Shown here in pieces: positions 33,653 through 47,000 of a stretch of 64,000 bases of DNA. The DNA lies in NCBI GenBank assembly GCA_020740775.1, contig JAHEWK010000011.1:2418001-2482000 (forward strand), read 5' to 3'. The position numbers and the translations under genes were made by a program. The stretch comes from Ilyonectria destructans (lineage: Eukaryota; Ascomycota; Sordariomycetes; Hypocreales; Nectriaceae). Every line of letters begins with the position of its first letter. Position 1 is the stretch's first letter. A model generated the notes under the pieces. The model did no database searches. It saw only the letters and a program-made list of their open reading frames with translations, and was not told where the DNA came from.

Positions 33653-36600
33653 GGTGGTGATGCGCCGTGAGGGGCTGTGAGAGCGGGGTGGCGGTGTAGT
33701 TTTCCAACGCTCCGACGGGACGAGACGGGCTTTGACAGAGAGAAGGAAAAATGAAGAGGAAAAGATACGAAAACAGAAATGAATGTCACTATCTGGGCTG
33801 AGGGCCTGTCAAGCCTTGCCGGACTCGCCAATCACGAGTGCAGCCGTTAACGACGGATTGAGATGGGGGACGGCTCGCGCGATCCGTTGCCGGCGTGGGT
33901 TGATTTGACGATTGGGAGGGGCTCGGTACCGCGAAGGCGGGCGTGCAGACGTGCGGCATCATGCGTGTGCGTCGCTGTGGGTGGTTACAGCGCTAGGGAT
34001 GCAGGGGTGCACCCGCTGAACGCAGGTCATTTAGAGTGCGTTCGCGGCCAGCGGCTGCTCCACTCCACTGCAATTGCGGTTGCTTCCAGGCGATGACCGC
34101 TAAAGAGAGACCGCTGTGCTGGCGAATTTCAGTGCCCGGGGTAGCGGGGAGCTGGGGCACAACCCTGGACTTAATTAATCCTCTGGTCCTCTCAGAACTT
34201 CAGCTTTCGCTCCCATCCGCTTACACGAGACAATCTGGATGAATGACACAGCCCACGCTTGAGATGAATTTTTAAGAACTACAGTCGTATGTACCTGGTC
34301 AGGTGAATAAACAGTTTCTCTTCGCAAGTTAGTAATGCAACCTAGGTCTGTGTCGTGGCTTTTCACACCCAGACCACATTACTATGATTCTGGGTTCGCT
34401 GTTGGACGGGAATATATGTCCTTTCCTCTTCTGGGCGGCATTTACTCACGTACAAGGTCGTCTCGAGGCTTCCCAGCCATGACGACCATCTCTCCTCGTT
34501 GGAAAGAGAATCGCCCTTCCCTAAGAATCTTCTCCTCATCGACGCGCTGCTTGGTTGTTCCCTTCATCTCAAGCTATCTTTAGAGCCGAATCACGTCCTC
34601 TTGGCCACACGGCAGTCAACAGACCCATCCAGTATCTTCCTAAACTGGTACCCTTCGAGCAGTACTCTAAGTTAACTACCTAGATTCCCGATTCTGCAGG
34701 CGTGCAAAGAGTAGTTATACGGACCGCCAAAGACATGCGAACTCAGTATTTGTACCACTCTCATGAAATGCAGAGAAGTTTTTCTCTGATCAGAGTAGTG
34801 GGTCATCATCACCGTTCTGTCAATGGCTGGCCGATTTCCCCCAGTGCAAATCCGGGACGTAATGATGAATGATACAATGTAGCCACTTTAGGGCGGAAGG
34901 GCCGCCCGTGCTAAAAACACAGGGTTCTCATTAGAACCGTATCTGAGGGCGGTCTGTTCAGCGGAGTTGGCGAGTTCATGGCAGACCGGGAGTTCAGTGA
35001 TGGCTCCCATTTTTGCCAGTAGCTCATAAGATGTAAGAGTAGAAGTTTTCTTTTTTCTGTTTGAGCGAAGCCGACTGCTTTTATATTGCGCGCGATGTGT
35101 AGAAGCTTTGCGTGGATGCCAGAAGGTTTGTGTCGCAGAGGTTCTCTCTTCCCAGATGGCCGAATGGCCGACCTGCTTTATTTTCCAGCCGTTCAACCTC
35201 TACACTACTCTTCGATTCCCAGGCCAAGTCGAAAGACGCATCATCACCTATTCTCGTTACATCATATCAATTGTTAGTGTTCGGGAATGTATACCCCGTC
35301 AACCTGCACAGTCCATTTTGGGTTATTGTAGAAGGACTGTACGTAGCACAATATTCATCAAGGTTTCTAGATGGGTGGCGGAAAATGACTCATGCATGAT
35401 GCACATTAAATTTATTGCATTGCTTTGATATTAAGTTGAGAAGTTTCAGCCTTCGAGACGTGCGTCCCTGCCCAGAGTGCGCTTTAGTTTGTGGGAGGCC
35501 GCAACTATAACGTGTCAAGATTAATGCGGACCATGATATTAGGACACTTTATGCTGGGTTTAGCTTCTGGATGTGTGGTACTAGTTGCTCTGATATATCT
35601 GAGAGGATATTGACCAAGTTTATCAACCTTTCGATGTCTCTTATTGACTAGCTGTCTTGTTCGTTGGCATTCAAAAATGACGACCGAGGTCTCCAATTTT
35701 GGAGGCCTTGGTGGCAGAAAGTAGAGGCCCTTGAACAGAAGGCAAGAACTGGACGGGAGCCCGAATTTTCCTGAGGCTGCGATCCCTTGTATCAACTCGA
35801 GGGGAAAATCTCGCGTATCTCTGGAGGTTTGCGTTGTCTTCTGGAAAGATCAAAACGTAGCTTAGTCCGTATTGTGTCACCTTCTGTCGAGGATTGCTTC
35901 TTTGCTTGTTCAAAACTGAAACTCGTGTCTCCATCAGGTAGTTCCGTTATCGTATTGCCGATGACGTGTAGACCGCAGATGTCACATTAAAATGAATTGT
36001 TTAGAGAGACACAGAAACATTCTGTGAGTTCGGTTTGGTCAAGCAAATATGCTTGAGCCAGCCTGATTGGCCCAGTTGGTGCCAAACTTGCACAGACAAA
36101 CTTGGTGAGTCAAGCTTGCTTAGGGTCGTGGAGGCCTCTGTCATCAGGGCCCCAAGTATAAAGGGGGCCTGAACCTCCGTCAAAGTTCCTCTTCTACCAA
36201 CCCACAGCTCTACCATACATCTTCACTCTTTATATAAAAGACTAAGACAAACACGCTACCCTACTAATATACCGTCGACTGGCCGAGACAATCATTCTCG
36301 CCCGTCCGGGATGAAGCAGACGATCAACGGTACACGAAACGAAGTTTGATCTGCCTCTCCAGGTCGGGGAAAGGCTTCAACAGACATAATGTATGCACTA
36401 TGGGTTCTACACCGAAAATTTCAGTACAAATGCTGACCATGGCAGACTTGCCCCCCTTCACGGCTTTTGAGAGATGCAAAGCCATCAACCCAGGACCAAT
36501 CTCGTTGACCGATGCATCACAAGCTGTAATCCATGTCCAATGGGGCCTACGACCTTGAGAAGACCCACTCCGAGGTGAAGGTGGTGATAAGCGGGAGACG

Positions 36601-39600
36601 GCTGGAGGCATCATAATACTTGGAACCCGCTACTGTGGCACACAAAGTCACATGCTTCTGGCCGCTCCCTTACAAACGGGCTCTTCAAACTACAGGTCCG
36701 ATCGTCCTGGACGAGGCCGGTACAATTTCGAAGGCAGAGGTTTTCCTGGTTCCCAAAGCTCATCAACTTCCAAGCCGCTATCGACTAGTTTCCCGATCAT
36801 CACGGAAGATGGTAGCGCCGAGTCAAGATGTACTTGATGCGCGCGAAACCTCCATTCCAGAACAGGGCATATATACACGAACGATTCACTGCCCATTACA
36901 CTAGGACTGAACTCATCACCTAGACTACATCGCCCCCCAAGACCAGAACCAGATCATGACCGCAAGGGTCTAAGCACTCAACCCTCTGATCCTTCTCACA
37001 TACCCAGTCTACTCATATAAAATTTGAGACCGAAGAAGTCCAAGATTCGGAAAACGGCTTGAGCTGACTGACGACCTTCACCATCAGCAGCAAGACTCAG
37101 CAAGACTCAGCAAGACTCAGCAACAAATGAGTTCAGTAGCGCGTCACACAAGTTGCTCAAGTGCTGGGTGAATACGATTTCGGGTTTGGCAGCGACGAAA
37201 CGGGGATTGGTCGAGTTTCCGGTCGTACTCGTGTGCTGCGAAACAGGCCGAGAGGTGGGAGTCAACGGGTGGATGACATGGAGTCCCTTGAGGCGTCCTG
37301 GCGCGCCGACACCGCAGATGGCTTATTGGGAGACAGGAACTACTTGGGCATGGGGCAGTGCGACATCGACGACAAGTGCCCGCGCGATGTCGAACTTGAC
37401 CAACCTGATCCGAAGGAGGTCCGAAGCGGAGGTGGCGATGCCGACGAGGGGGAATCCGGGAAGAAGAATGGAAACGACGACAATGTTATCATGGTCGAGG
37501 CTAACGCGAACTGAGGCGACGACGGGCACGTTAGCACAACGGCTAGATGTGAGGACCCCACGACCGCCGACATCTTGTGCTGCTCTGATATGGACGACGG
37601 CACCAGGTCTGGGCTGTTCGGGAGGACCTTGTTGGCAACACCACAGTGGCCAAACACCGTCGTACCGTGAAATAAACTGTCTTGTTATCCTCAAGGGAAG
37701 TCGGGAGACCGAACCGGATTACCGAAGAGGGGTACGGACAAAAGTTGATGAGAAATGATATGGACAACCTCACCTGATACAGAGCCTGAAGAACAACGCT
37801 TTCGCTGATCTCGAATCAGTATCGCCAGCTTTCGTCGTCCCCTCTGGCTAGCTTAAGCCCTCTGCATCGACTGGCACCTTTAATGCAGATTCTACCACCT
37901 CAGATCAGTCGGAAGAGTTTCTACTACACTGGAAAAGGATCTTAGACCATCGCAATGTTAGCCACGGATAGCAGTTCTCCTTCAGACGAACAAGAGGCAC
38001 TTGATATTTACGACTCCGACACCCAAGTCCACACCAGCTAACCCCATGTACCTGAACACCAAGTTTTTGGGCTACAATGGTTGGGGTTGAGATATCGCCG
38101 TGAATACCACCATCTCATCCAGAGGCAGAGAAGCACAATCATCACCCCCTATACACCGGAGCAAACGAGACCTCTGGCAACGGTCACTCAACACCAACTT
38201 TTATATACTAGAAGCTACGACAGCGGCAAATTAGATTGGCCTGTCTCAAATGGCCAAAACCTCCCTTCTTGGTAGCCCAGAACGCGTAAGTCAGAGACGA
38301 TTCCTCGAAGCTTAACATTGTATTTACTGATGCCTTTTAGCCCACCTTCGAAGGCGGTTGGGACAATTCTTTGACCTTATTCGAGCGTCCCGCACGTTAT
38401 CCTAGCTAGACGACCACTATCCGATGCAGACGCCATGCAGTACCCATGGATACCATTACAATGCTCAATGCCTTACATCAGTTCACTACGATAACCGCTC
38501 AATCACCACCATTATACGGGATTAGCCCGAACTGGGAGCAACACCGTCCAACCGCTTGTACAGTCACCTATTTACAGACCCCAGAAGAGCTCGCCTAGGG
38601 GACGCACCGTCTCCGTTGCTGCTTGTGGCGATCGATACATCTATATATTATATGGGCGTGGCCGGAGGCAACAAAATCATCACCAATGTGAACAGCTCTA
38701 GTTTTCGCCAAGAAGCACGCGAAAGGTATTGGCACAATATCGCCACACACTCTTCGGCTCACTGAGGTCCAGAGACCACGGCACGATGAGCATCCGTTGC
38801 GATTTGCCGTCACCAACTACATCTTACGTTGGCAGTGGGACTGGGATGTGGTTCAAGATCAAGAATAAATCACTGCACAGCGCCAGAAGCCAGGAATAGC
38901 CAAAGCAGTTGTGCCAGCACGCCCTGAAATCCCAGCTCTTCTTCGCACCCGACCAGTCACCCATCACTTAATTCCGACATCCTAGATGACGTTGTCTGAA
39001 GGAGTAGGCAACGCCGCAACCCCCTTCAAGGGGATTGAACGCCTGCTTGCTCGATGATATTCCGATCGGCAGCTCACATGGCCCTCTCTTCATTTCAACT
39101 CATGGGAATGATAGCATGCTACGCTTTCGAGGCTGTAGAATATGGGCTACATCTTCGGGTAATAAAATTTATCCATCCTTGTAAGAGGCTAGATATTAAT
39201 CTTGTCTCTCTCAATGCACAAGACTCTTGTTATCCAGGTTGTCTATTTTCCGTGGCGATTTACATGCACAGTATCACAGCAAACTTCTCAACGCCACAGA
39301 CATAGATAATTTCTCCAAAGATAACAGGCCTTAAGTTTTTATTCTCAGTATCGCATTGCTGCTTTCGGCTACTGACGCCAGTTTTGGTGGCGTCAGGGCA
39401 TCATTATGGCAATTTAATAGACCAAAGCCAGATAAATATGGCTACTGCTGGAACCCAAGGTGGTGGAACAATCCCAACGGTCAAGTGTAACTGGAAATGA
39501 CACCCATATGGCTTTAAGTCATGAGAAATACCTCTGAAGTTGATGTGATCTCCTGTAGGTAATGACATTGCGTTGCGGGCTTATCCTGTGGCGCCACTGA

Positions 39601-39958
39601 AGTCAATGGCTGACGCCGATAGTACCCAATTGTAATCTACACCTGAATCCTCTAGACCTCTTTTAAAAAAGAACTTGTGCTGAGCGAGTACGTACAGGCA
39701 AATGCCGCGGGCCGCGTGATGATCTGTGGCGGTTGGTTGCTCGGCACATTCCGACCAGCCGCATTTTGTCGTCATGTTTCTTGCGACCTCCACCATCAGC
39801 CATTTTGGGCTCACCAGTCGCACCCACGTCTTGCGGGATTGCTCGACATTTGACGCTGCGGCAGATACGCCCATCAGTCTCCATCTCGCAGTGCAATTGT
39901 TTACTCGCGGAACGAGAGTTGCCATTCATTGCGCCCGCGTCCTACAGCGCTCCACGGG
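33653..39958. other. Gene-poor region, 6.3 kb
   Basis: The first 300 bp are the promoter side of the DNAJC11-like gene. From about 34.1 to 36.4 kb and from 38.5 to 39.7 kb the sequence appears richer in A and T; 36.4-38.5 kb is more mixed. ORFs are short, overlap between frames and strands, and none resembles a known protein, retroelement polyprotein or transposase convincingly. A short 10-bp tandem repeat lies at 37087-37122. Confidence 0.4.
37087..37122. repeat. 10-bp tandem repeat
   Basis: About three and a half copies of AGCAAGACTC in direct tandem. No gene context. Confidence 0.6.
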
Positions 39959-42270
39959 ATGGTTCTCCAACAAAGTGCATTTGCAAGGTGAGTCGTGATC
40001 ATCCGACACGACGTCGCATCCGCCAATACCAAGATACCCCAGCCAACCACATATTGAAGCAATCAACAGACGGTGGAAATTGACCGAGACTCCTGCACTA
40101 CTACCCTCTCCCGCGAGTAACAGCCCAACATCCCCACCTCAGCGTGCCAGCCCAGTTCCAGACGCAGGTGCAGATGATGCGAGGCTCTCGGCCACTCGTC
40201 CCGAGATGTCGATCCCCTCCGACCCAAGTCCGCCTCGATCCAGCTTCCAGGGCGTGAAGCGAGAGCTGGAGGCCGACGATGACACAGAATTTCATCGCCC
40301 TCTCAAGCAGATGCCAGCACTGAGCACCAGCTCTCACTCAGTCGACGTCCAGGCCTCCGAGTTCATTCAAGTTGAGCTCAGCCAGAGCAAGGACCTCTTG
40401 CGCAACAGGCGAAATATTCTCGAAGCTGCTCTAGAATTTGTCAATCGTGTTTCCCACCAGTCCGATGAAGCCACCATAATGGAGGAGGCAACGTGGGTGG
40501 GCTATCCATCACCATTGCCACCTTTTCCTCCAGAAACACTGGTATTGCTAATTCGAGGTGAATATATCCGTCATTTCCTTAAACAACTTCTAACAAGACT
40601 ATTAGAGATGTCAAATCGTTCCGCAAGCTCAGACAAGACAGTATTTCCGGACCATATCCTCCCCAAAACACTGGAGAAGATGGGCACTGCTCTCATCAAC
40701 AACACAGTGAGCGGCCAAACTCTGATAGAGTATGAAGCTTGTGTCCACTTCAAGACCTTCGTCTTGTTTAGCATGTGGCCTCCCCTTAAAGATGGTGATC
40801 CACTCAAGAAGCATATCAAGGCTTCCAGTGATAAACACCGCGAGCTCATGTCCCAGGCCCTGAACAATATCACCGTCATGGCTCAACCGACGTTCGGTCT
40901 TTGTCAAGCTCTCGTCTGTGGTGTAAGTACAGCTCCCTTCTATTACAGTGCATCTTCTGAAGAACCAGGCCGTATATCTACAACTCAACGGCGACATTTC
41001 CAGGAGTTGGAATCTGATCGCCTTCGCTTGCCGTGTTCTGGTCGCCCTTGGCTACCACAAGCCAGAAATCTCGGCACGGCCTCCGCAGACCGACGGGGAG
41101 TATGAGATCCATGGTTGCATATTTTGGTGCTTTCTCATGGATCGACTTCTCTCCATGCACCTCGGACGGCCGCCATCCCTGCCAAGCCTAGAGCTGAACA
41201 GAGCGTGGCTGTCCCATCCGGATTTCCCTGCCAGCCTGGTTGCAATCGCCGACCTCCTGGGCGATTTTGCATGCATTCAAGATTCGGTCCTGGCTTGGAG
41301 AGAGTCAACCCCTCAAATGAGGAGGCAGGATGGAATTGCAGCCAACATGTCCATCTCTGCTACTCAACAACGAATGAGCAGTATATTCACCAAGATTGAC
41401 AGAGTCAGTTGTCACATTGTCCAAGTACTAGCACGTAAATCCTAACTACCCTAGCTTCGACATATCCTCTCGAATCAAGGTGCAGATCCCCTTATGATCT
41501 GCTCGCTTGAATTCCCTTATTACTCTCTCGACACAGCAATCCTTCGGCTAAGTCCATACGTCGCCTCTGACCCGGATATACGCCAAAGATGTCTAACTTC
41601 CGCCCGCAATGCTCTGGTTGCCCTGTCCGCATTACAGGAGTGGGAATTGCACAATGACGAGCCCGCAGCTAATGAAGAGTATCCCACATTCCTCGCTTGG
41701 TAGGTGCTGCTAGTGAACATTCCTGTTGAGTTCTCTGGATAACCGTTTTGGCTACTTAGGACGATCCATGCGTATCCGCTCTGTCCATTCTTCGTCGTTT
41801 TCTGCAATGTCGTTAGTACATCATCCGCACAAGACTTCCAACTTATACACAAAGTCACCTGCGGATTCGCTCGGTACGCCTCTGGGAATAAGGGGGTTAG
41901 ACGACTCCACGACCTTTTCTCCAAGTTAGTTGATCTCTGCCGGCCTTTGTTCCAGCCACCTAGCGATGCCTCGTCACCGCTACAGACACGAACAGCCCAA
42001 GGACCGCGTGGGCCGCAACAGTTTGGAAACACAATCAACCCAGGAAGAGCTAGCGGCTCTTTCACTCTCCATAATGTTCCCCAGGAAAGTACCGCCGTTC
42101 CTCGGCTGGACTACTCGTTGAACACATATGCTAGCAACACCAGCAGCGTGCCCCGAACAGGAACAGCATTCACGGAATTTGGCACTAATACCTCGTCTCT
42201 GTGGGCCGAGGACACCATGATGGGTTTGTTTAATTACGAGCCGAGTTTGAGTTGGCTTAATGGAGTGTAA
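39959..42270 (+). CDS. Fungal-specific transcription factor (middle homology region), no zinc cluster seen
   Basis: Working model: exons 39959-39987, 40070-40920, 40949-41403, 41455-41699 and 41760-42270, 696 residues. After a Pro/Ser-rich N-terminus, the protein carries the fungal_trans middle homology region, with SRSWNLIAFACRVLVALGYHK, the GCIFWCFLMDRLLSMHLGRPPSLPSL block, and a C-terminal FFVVFCNVVSTSSAQDFQL segment; these are typical of Zn2Cys6 regulators. The 51- and 60-nt introns at 41404 and 41700 are well formed. The junction at 40921 is problematic: restoring frame needs a 28-nt intron, or 40 nt if GTAAGT at 40923 and an AAG acceptor are used. No CxxCx6C zinc cluster was found upstream in any frame, so the N-terminus may lie further upstream, be degraded, or be truly absent. 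Ends are therefore uncertain; the family assignment is firm. Confidence 0.7.
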
Positions 42271-45200
42271 CTAAGTATGGGGTGTAACTGAATATGGAGT
42301 GATTGAGATGAGGTTGCTGATGGTCGGGATAGTGATTCCTGCGCGGAGGAATACGCCTCATAATCGTGTGGCGGTTCTTATGACCTGGACTTAATACCTG
42401 CCCGTTAATAATCAATGCCACTCAACTAAACAAACATGAAACATGCATTGCAACTTTATAGTCGCATCAAACCTGGGGACTTGTAGATGACCTCGAAACC
42501 CACCGGCGTTAACAGCCTTAGGCGATACGCTACAGGGTGGCACAGCTTGAAGTGAGCATTCGACATGTCGCAAAGATGGCCATACCGGATCTGTTTACCA
42601 CAAGGCAGTCATAAACAAAGTGCTCCATCGCGCATGATGACAGGCCCAAAGTCCTGGGAGATGGCTGCATCACGGGGCCAAACAGACACGCATGGTGCAT
42701 ATGTCAACACCAGTCGCGAACATCACCACAATCACTGCAAAGACATCCATTGGAGCCACGACAACATGCTCCAAGCGCATGAACGACGCCAATCACCTCG
42801 TCGATCCCGGCCGTATTCGGGCGACCCTAGCAGCAGCGCACAAGAGAGGAAGTCGGCCGCAGGCTAGGGTCGAGCTGAAAACATGCATCTTGCATCCCCC
42901 AAACCGCAAAGGCCCGATGGCATTGGTCGCCGAACCCTGACCGCCCGGTTTGAGGCCGCGGTACTGAGATGCGGCCGGCATAAGCCTGTTAGTTCGTCGC
43001 CTTCTCTGACCCTCCATCTCGTTCAACCCCGGGCGCCTCGACGGCGGGAGCCAATCCATCCCTGTGTTGCGAGACTCACATCGCGGTATACAGAACACAG
43101 CCCAACACACAACACACACAACACACCGCAATAGTCGAGCCAAAGACGGTACGGCAGGCGGCAGACGCTGGACGGGATGCTGCCACCCGTCATTTCGACG
43201 TGCCGCGGGCCGGGGCGCAACCCGTCCGTCTCCCTCGCTTGCCCTGGCCGTGTTCAGCGAATTGCTTTCTTTTCCCCAGCTGTGCCGTATTACGACGGGT
43301 TGCAAGCCCGGTCTTGTTTCCTAGGGAGGATATTATTCGACAGGGCCGTGTCGCGCAACAGCGGTCAAGTGAGTAACGTCGTACTGCGGCTCAAAGGCGC
43401 GTGCGAGTTGCACAAGAAATGTCCTGGATGAGGCAGGATGTATGCGATGCGTGCATGTATTGGCGGTATTCGGCGTTGGTCCCATGCAATGGCCATCGCC
43501 TGGCCGACAATTCCTCCGTTCCAGCCCTATCAAAGCGCTGCGGCCATCGCCAGGGGCAGCCAGACCGAAACTACAGCGTAGAGTTGTACTGACGACATGG
43601 GGGTTCCGCTGAGTGGCGGCCGGGGTGAGCGAGATGAGGTGCGGCATCTACAGCCACCAAGACGACTGCGATTTTGCCATCACCGCCCAAGTCTGAGCCG
43701 GTTCTGGACGGGAGCAAGGCTGCCCTGCTAGAGAGGCGACGGAGGCCCGAAATTACGCCTGTGGCGGCTCCTATTCCAAGACAAGCTGGCTCTTGGCTCT
43801 CCCCGCATGGGTTGCGAGGCGCGGGACGGCGTCGTGTGCGCGACTCCACGCTGTCGGTGACCCGACTATAATGGCCCGATTTTAAGATTCCTTCACGGGG
43901 CTGTAGCAATCTTGGTTGCAATCGCTGGGGATCGACGCTTTGGCCGTGGCGGGCGGTAGTTTATTGAGCAAGATGGGACTGTTGGCACGTATAGGAGACT
44001 GCAGATTGCAAGCACCTCCCACGCATCGGTTTCAGCTGCGCCAAAGCTGTTTCCTATCAGCTCTATCAGCTGCCCGGAGTAGCCTGTCCGGATTAATTAG
44101 TACACGTATTTGGAGACGGGAAGTGCATCGGTTGGGTCGCGAGTACCACTAGACTCGTTGTAGATGCAGTACTGTAGTACTTCGTACGTGCCTCCCGCAC
44201 CAAGGATGGATCCAGAGGAACCAAGGAAATATTGGCCCAAAGCAAAGCAAGGTTTCGACGGACTGGGCAAACGCAATCAACTTGGCGCCCGGCCTTGACC
44301 TTGAAGCGGACTTTGAGGCCCTATCGGAGAATTCGGTCTCCAGCCCCCCGATATTGACATCCCCTAATTGACTTGTTCGTGTTGAACTTTTGAGGACCGA
44401 ATGACACGAGCTGGCGAGATCCAGGTTGATGTGCAGATAGGGCCAAGTAGACGGTCAAGCTACTGCGGCGCGGTCTGCAGCGGCCCATGCAGGTGACTGT
44501 CTTTCCTTGATCAACACCATTAATGTCAACAAATAATATTGGCAAAGGCCATCGTGGTGTCAGCGAACAGCAGCCTTACGCGTGTCAGACGCGTTGAGTG
44601 CGCCGATCAAGGACCTAAGACAACCCTGGTGTTTGTGTTGGTGGCTTGCATCCACCACAAGAACTATCAGATGAGGCTCGATCTAGGCCTCAATCGTCTG
44701 ACGACCGAAGGCATAGAGCGCGCCAATTAAGGTTGCCCAGACCCCTAAGAGTTGATGATGCGAGATGGAATGATATGGTGATACGCAGGCGCCGCGCCGT
44801 GAGACGCCAACACGTCCAAAGACTTGCTCTTTTGGTCGTAGATCTCCAGTAATAATCTTGATTACTCCCGGAAGGGCCAAGAAGCTCAAGCTGTCTCAAT
44901 CCCAAACAAACCTACGCTAACCAGCACGTCACCCTGGAGCCGGCGTCCAGGAAACGTACGATTCGAAGCCACAGCACGCGAGCCATTGCTGAATACTCCA
45001 TCTAGCACCGCCCACGCACGCCGCAATTGCGAGATGCGTAGAATTAGCAGTTATCATTCTGCGATCCAGCAGTCTCTCAACTCTCAAGGCTTCATCGGCA
45101 ACTTTACCCTTGCAACCACCTGCCCAGTTTGGGCGCTTGCACCATCAACATGAACGAACCCCACAGTTGATCCTGGCCGACTAGCATTAGCATGCCTTGC

Positions 45201-47000
45201 GGTGATGAACCAGGGCGATAGTACGTATGACCGCTGCACGAACCCAGTTTTAAACAGGGGGACCTGGTCCAGGCCTTCCGAAACCCAGATCGCGAAATCT
45301 CGCCATCCATCGCTCAATTGGGGCCTTTCTCCTCCGGGAATTGTTTGCGGAGGTCGCAGCTGGACAGGGAAGCATTTAAGGCGCGATGTATTCATCCAGT
45401 GACAGCGCTGAAGATGTTGCGGGGATAATTGAAGCGGGCCTGGCGCGCCATGTCTGAGACGGGCTCGGCGTCGCCTGCGTTGGTCGTCGAATGCGCTGAA
45501 GATGCCAGCTATCTCAAAAAAGCAAATAAGGCTGAGCTTCAAGCCAACCAAAAGCTGCTTCGATCGCATAAGCAAGGTTCTGCCCTGTTCCTCCGGCTGA
45601 TTTGTACGCCAGTGTAGATATTGACTTCCTTTCTACAGCCATCCGGCCTCAACCAAGCCGATGCTTCTCTTTCTTGTCCCGTGGCCTCGTCAAAGCGTCT
45701 GGAGAGAAGTGGGCCAACTTCCGGTAGGATCTGGAAATGGAGATCTTGAGGAGCGGGTGCATTGAATGGAGTCCGATATGCGATTGATTGACTCCTCAAC
45801 TTTGAGAGATTTCTTGATCGTCTTGGTTGAGATATTGCCTCCGGCTTCGGAACGCCCTGTCGCCCAGGGGAAACAGGATGGTGTTGACAAACCCAGATCT
45901 ATTCTTAACCGTCTGTAAGAATTGATCTCCATGCGCTAGCATCCAATCGCCACACGCATCCCTGGGAGGGAACCTGTTCGCGTCAACACGTAGATACCAA
46001 TGCTGGACTCTGGTTGGATGCTCGGGATGCCCATCTCTCACTGCCTCCCTTCAACTGCATCTTTCAGCTGTGGATGGGCGAGGCTTCTAGCAAGGCCTCC
46101 ACTTAACCCCGCTCCAACGAGTGGTAGGGTTGGCTTGCGTGACTTGAGACCAGGGGTTCGGCTCGTCAAGGAGCCAACGCTGCATCCCCGCGTCATGGTG
46201 AATGGATGCGGATGCATGTCACCAATCCCGATTTGGGCGCTATTTTTCGTGTCCTCGGGCCATGGCTGGAGATGGCTACTCGTCAGCATTTCCCAATTGA
46301 TCATCCCTCTGGCTATCGCGAACTTCTCCCTCGGTGCTTCTCCGCGCTGCCCATGTCAATGCTGCCTTTGACGGTGACTCCACCGGTCCGTGGCAACTCC
46401 TCCACTTCCCAGTGGCAATGAGCGCCTAAGTAGCTCCTTGGGTGAGACGAATGACGACCACGAGACACCGCAGCATGACTTCCATGAACACTGTCCTTGT
46501 CAATCGCCAAGTCTCATGATTACATCCCCCGCTCGCGTTGGGTCTGGCAACTTGACAGCCCGGAACAAGCGGAGGTACCACTTGGTAGGCCGGGAGGCCG
46601 TGTATTGCGGCCGGGCCATGGGCTACCGAGTCAACATGTGAGACGCTAGAATCTACACGACACCGAACCGTTGTCTGGGCCGCTTGGCCGTTCGTAGCTT
46701 GGTACATCGCATGGACACATTGAGTTCGCAAAGTGCATCGCACAGGCCTTGGTCCATTTACCGAATTGGCCAATGGTGCCGCGTACGTGCATCCCCGCAA
46801 ACCTGAAGCGGTTGAAGGGATGCTGTGACTCGGGGTTGTGGTAATAGCCTGGCGCTTTCGAAACATCAAGGTGACGAGTGCAAGCTGATGTCGCGCGTCC
46901 GTGGCCCTTGAGGCGGGTACGTCGTTGTGCTGCGTCAAGGAATTTAACCCGTCGCTACCGTGTTCGGCTCTGCGAGTACCCGATTCTGTAATGCGATGTG
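42271..47000. other. Gene desert, part 1
   Basis: Downstream of the transcription factor gene. ORFs up to about 170 codons occur on both strands but overlap each other and lack conserved motifs. A CA-rich tract lies at 43101-43127. The minus strand between 45.0 and 46.3 kb has several ORFs in different frames that could be the remains of one gene, but I cannot assign it. Confidence 0.4.
43101..43127. repeat. AC-rich simple repeat
   Basis: Imperfect (AC)n tract with interspersed AAC units. Confidence 0.6.

Noticed and set aside
37153..37758. 201-codon plus-strand ORF with overlapping ORFs on both strands
   Set aside because: Four frames are open over the same bases and none resembles a protein family; an acidic 117-codon frame at 37161-37514 is equally unsupported.
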